A stretch of 64,000 nt of DNA from Metopolophium dirhodum (Eukaryota; Arthropoda; Insecta; Hemiptera; Aphididae), in assembly GCF_019925205.1 (NCBI RefSeq), contig NC_083564.1:13302134-13366133 (forward strand), in the 5' to 3' direction. This document shows positions 60,090 through 64,000 of the stretch, in pieces. The notes under the pieces are model-generated. The model searched no databases. It was given only the letters and a program-made list of their open reading frames with translations, and was not told the origin of the DNA. Numbering within the stretch: position 1 is the first letter of the stretch; every line of letters starts with the position of its first letter. The translations under genes were made by a program, and so were the position numbers.

Positions 60090-62628
60090 TTGTTATGTTT
60101 ACAATATCGAATACCTTTATAGTTAGTAGGAAAAGATCATCGCAAAGCTCACGACCAGTGATTGTAGTCGTCTATCATTACCATAGCTTCAACTATAACC
60201 TTAGGTTTACCAAACTACCCTTCTTATGACTAATTACATTAGGACACTTTGAATAAAAAGTTCCTGAGTTGCAGGTTACCGAACTTATAAGTGATTGATT
60301 ATCAAGTTGATCCTTAGATTGTTGACACCTTAGTTCCCCTCGAAGACCGCTGGTAAGACTATTACCATATACTATTATGTCCTATCCATTATGTTATATC
60401 TATATTATCTATGATGGAGCCATACCCAGCTCACTCGTGTAAACAATTTGAAGCACATAATAGCGATTAACGCGTCTCTATTAATGATAATATGAAATCC
60501 CAGACCTGTCCCCCATACTCTGATATTAAGAGCCCAGCCCACCTTCATATTCTCTATGCAAAAAGTAAATTTAAGACAAATTTGTAAATCAATGCACAGT
60601 CTCTCTATTGTACTAATATTTGTGATTTCATTAATTTTCAGTATTTTGTATAATTAGTAATAATTAGTAAACCTAACCTACTGAGGCAACCTTGAGGCAT
60701 TTCCTTTTAGGAAATTAATTAAATCCTCAAACATAACTCTTAATTCAAGAGTTTGTAACTAATACAATCATAATATAATATGAGTATAGTACATTACGTA
60801 ATATTTTTTTATAATATTTACTGTTAGTGGAATATTAAGTTTGTATTTCTAATATAATATATGTTATAATATTTATGGACGACACTTGCACCATGGCCCC
60901 TCGATATAGTAATGTGGCGACCCGGCACATCTCTTTTAGATAAATGATTAAATACTTAATCAAGTCTTCCAATTTACTAAACATTTATGTTTTGTAGATA
61001 ATTTGAAGAAAAATTTAAAATTGAAGAGAGACTGTGTGAATTAACAAAATTTGTGGTATGAAATGTTTATTTGAACACCTGTTATAATGTATTATATTAT
61101 AACTTATTAATTAAAATATATATCATTAACTTAAGTTAATTTTTTATAATGTACTATAGTAAACATTTGAACGTTTATTACAATATACGTATATTATACA
61201 TAGATTTCAAGTATGATTTTTTTTAGTTTTTTTTTTGATAGTTACCTACCTACTACAATACAAGACACTTTATTTTTATATTTTGAAGCAATATTATATG
61301 TTTTGGATTATTTAGATCTATATAAACTAAATTTCAGACCCATAGTTTAGTATTTAAAGTTTGTATGATCAAAGTCGTGGAACCAAATTTTATCAGACTC
61401 TACTAGAATGTTGTAGTTACATTAAACTATAATATAGGTATGTGGAAAACAGTACCTAACCTTCTATTATAATTTGTTATGAATATAATATTTTAAGTAA
61501 TAACTCAAATTTAGCACTTTTACGGTACTTAATACATTTTCCTAATATTTTAACAGAATTTATGGAGCTAAAAATATAGAAATACCTATATTATGTCACG
61601 GTCCATAGTTGATAGTTTTGTTTCATTTATAATAATAATGCTTTTTAATATACTTTTTCATAAATTAATATTTATTACAGTTGGCTTTTATGATTTGTTT
61701 GAACTATACGTATTTTTTTTGGGAGATCCCTATTATTACAACACCGTTACCAACATGCGTTTTTTTCTGGTTAGTTAATATAATTGCATGTTTTCATGAT
61801 TTCTTCGTATTTATGCTTATTTTCTTAAAATGTTTTTATATTTTTGGTTCATCCGTTACCTACCTACCAAGTGTGTAAATAAAGAATTTTTTTTGTAAAC
61901 CAATTTGAATTATTACTTATTAATTTAAAAAATTTTTAATAAAAACGTTTTCATTCAGTATTTTTTTGATTATTTTATTATTTTTAATATTTTTGAATAT
62001 TTCAGTGCATATATTTGCCTGTTTTAAGTGCATACATGCAGGCAAATATTTAACACTTAAGAGGATGTCAGATTTTTAGCGCACCATTTATTTCTCTCTC
62101 CGACCCACGCACTATCATTTTAGTGTTTTCTTAATCGTACATTTGGTATGCTACGCGTGGGTCAAAGATGGAAAACAAATAGTGCGCTGACATCCCAACC
62201 AGCAACAAGTTTACACGAGTGAGCTGGGTATGGCTCCATCATAGATAATAAAGATATGGATAGGACATAATGGTCTTATCAGCGGTCTTCGTCCTTCGAG
62301 GGGAACAATTGAGGCCAAATAAAGTATACTCATATCGAGTATCGACTATCAATATAAAGAGCCTCAATTGCCTTCCCCTCCGGGAACGCGGCCTCAAATG
62401 TATTTAACATAGGCGTGGACTATCCATGGTGTCAACAACCAGAGGATCAACTTGATAATCAAACACTTAAGTTCGGCAACCTGCAGCAACTCAGGATCTT
62501 TTTATTCTGATAAGTGTCCTAATGAGTCATAAAAAGGTTAGTTAGGTAAACCTATGGTTAGTTGAAGCTAGAGGCCTTTGCAATTCAAGATCTTTTCCTA
62601 CGTATTCGGCATTGTTAACATAACTATT
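60090..62628. mobile_element. 2.5-kb foldback element with about 370-420-bp inverted arms
   Basis: The left arm (about 60090-60455) and right arm (about 62208-62628) are imperfect inverted copies. Matching blocks in order include GTTATGTTTACAATATCGAA, GTAGGAAAAGATC, GCTTCAACTA, AGGTTTACC, AACTTATAAGTG/CACTTAAGTT, GATTATCAAGTTGATC, GTTGACACC, CCCCTCGAAGACCGCTG, ATGTCCTATCCAT and ATGATGGAGCCATACCCAGC, CTCACTCGTGTAAAC. The right arm carries an extra about 120 bp with its own hairpin CAATTGAGGC (62306-62315) / GCCTCAATTG (62361-62370). The AT-rich centre has no long ORF and contains a further MITE. No transposase; class unknown. Confidence 0.8.
62057..62200. mobile_element. Small MITE beginning TTAAGAGG, nested in the foldback element
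   Basis: Starts TTAAGAGGATGTCAG and ends CTGACATCC. Arms of about 45 nt share AGCGCAC(C/T)ATTT and GACCCACGC (the latter at about 62103 and as GCGTGGGTC at about 62154). The first eight bases equal those of the elements at 8955 and 44321, but the interior differs. The right TTAA is not preserved. Confidence 0.6.
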
Positions 62629-62639
62629 CTACCTTTACA

Positions 62640-63100
62640 CTTTTTCTTCCCCCGTCTCTCAAAGCTATATACAGGTTCAGCCACTCTCATTCCACACCAC
62701 CATGATCGGTATTCTGTCTATCCATCTCTTCTTCAGTCTTCTCGCCCCTCATTTTCCACCTAAATTAACTAACTTCTATAGCCACTCTCACTATCTCTTA
62801 TCATACAGTGACCGAACCACCTAAACCTATTCTCTCTTGTTTTCACTACAATATGTACACTAACCTACACTACCCTTAATTAATTAATTTCTTATTCTAT
62901 CCTCTTTTGTACCTTAACACCTAACTTATTATTCTCATATCTGCTACCCTCACTCCACTTACCTACCCTAACCTTACATTTCTTTTTTATCTTTCCCTTT
63001 CATACACCAAACATTCTGAAATCCTGTTGACCCATTTCCTTATCTTCGCCATATTACACACTACCTAATTCCTATTCACCCAGTCTCTAGTTACCTACAA
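62640..63100 (-). mobile_element. Possible degraded non-LTR retrotransposon fragment
   Basis: The plus strand is unusually C/T-rich and G-poor. On the minus strand, at about 62840-62790, one reads RFRWFGHCMIRDSESGY, which resembles the R-x-RW-GH-MR segment near the C-terminus of many LINE endonuclease/reverse-transcriptases; downstream Lys/Glu/Arg-rich sequence would be the usual basic segment. Stops break every frame. The match is short, so this is tentative. Confidence 0.35.
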
Positions 63101-63962
63101 GTAATCGTACTTGATTATCGGTGAAAATATTTAAATATCATTGAGCGAATTCCCTACTCGAAAGAATTACTTTAAAAAATATCATACCTCCCAATTTTCT
63201 AATTTTTAACACGACTTTATTGATAGCCGGAATAGTGTTATACCAGTATAATTACAATACAAATATTGAAAAATTTCGGGCAATACATCCTTTGATCAAT
63301 TAACAATAATAAAAAAAAACCTACTGAGAAATAAGAATCGATCGATTCTAAAACAGAAACTTAACCTAGGTATAAATAATATCATAATATCAAATAGTGA
63401 AATGTGAAAATTTGAAGAAAATTTCCTATAGGTATATCCCGTAAAACCCCCAAAATAAAACGTACGTTTGAGGTGTTCTCTTAAAACCCAAATGTTTAAT
63501 ACCCGTATCCCGTATGCGTAGAAAATGTATGTTTCACATTTAACGAAAACTAAAACCATCGTGACGGAACGGAATTACGAAGAACGTATAAGACAAAAAA
63601 AATCGTCACCAAGTGGTAGGTATAATCTGCTATGTACTTACAAATCATATTAAATAACATTAATCATTATGTATTTTATTATTTTATTAGGTAGGTATAA
63701 AAACCTACCTTCCTACTTATAAAAGCATTACCTAATCATTGATTTCAAATTTTAAAAATTATTCTACCATAACAATAAGTTAACAGTTGTAGGCATAGTA
63801 TTATAATTTAAGGTATTTATCATAATATCCTTATTTTTGTACACCTATAACAACTGGATTTTAAAAACTACTCTACGCCTAGCGGGTATATAAGTTTGTC
63901 TGACAATAAAATATATTTACATTAAGTCTACCGCGTCAACAGAGTAGAAGGACAAAACTTAC
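63101..63962. other. Right-end intergenic stretch
   Basis: AT-rich; no gene, repeat or RNA recognised. The 87-codon minus-strand ORF at 63296-63559 has a low-complexity Phe/Ile/Arg composition and no motif. Confidence 0.4.
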
Positions 63963-64000
63963 GTAATTATTTATTCTTCCGGCGAAACGCGTTCCCTTCA
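63963..64000 (-). other. Possible exon end at the right edge
   Basis: On the minus strand a GC-richer piece (AAGGGAACGCGTTTCGCCGG) leads to a consensus donor, TTAC|GTAAGT, with GT at 63962-63961. One frame is open (KGTRFAGRINNY). It could be the end of a first or internal exon of a gene lying beyond 64000; too short to judge. Confidence 0.2.

Overview
The window is AT-rich eukaryotic DNA with short exons, GT-AG introns and many small inverted-repeat elements. The gene families (Lnk/SH2B adaptor, chitin-binding CBM14 protein, nose-resistant-to-fluoxetine acyltransferase) and the constant background of TAGGTACCTA-like words point to an insect, most likely an aphid. That organism call is inference; no marker gene settles it. 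All gene models were built by hand from reading frame, splice sites and intron phase.

Four protein-coding genes can be supported. (1) Left edge, minus strand: the N-terminal part of a nuclear-type protein with one C2HC zinc finger and two AT-hooks, running off the window. (2) 12504-15039, plus strand: a complete eight-exon Lnk/SH2B adaptor of 485 residues (dimerisation helix, PH, SH2, conserved C-terminal tail). (3) 18782-26503, minus strand: an eleven-exon, 1606-residue secreted protein with signal peptide, a GH18 chitinase-like domain whose catalytic motif is destroyed, two CBM14 domains, about 900 residues of Ser/Thr/Tyr-rich repeats and a third CBM14. (4) 40569-51963, plus strand: a twelve-exon, 703-residue NRF-6-like membrane acyltransferase whose RX10H active-site motif reads K-X10-Q. 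Genes 3 and 4 are therefore both candidate pseudoenzymes that keep the fold. No operon-like or pathway link between the four genes is visible.

The rest is intergenic or intronic and rich in mobile DNA: a Jockey-type LINE remnant upstream of Lnk, three elements beginning TTAAGAGG, two hAT elements with exact 8-bp target-site duplications (one with a broken transposase C-terminus), several foldback elements including a 2.5-kb one near the right edge, three copies of a dispersed repeat, a 145-bp tandem duplication and a 4.1-kb satellite array with about 17 cores and higher-order structure (55030-59172). The 13 kb between 27.2 and 40.5 kb has no convincing gene. No tRNA, rRNA or CRISPR was recognised.
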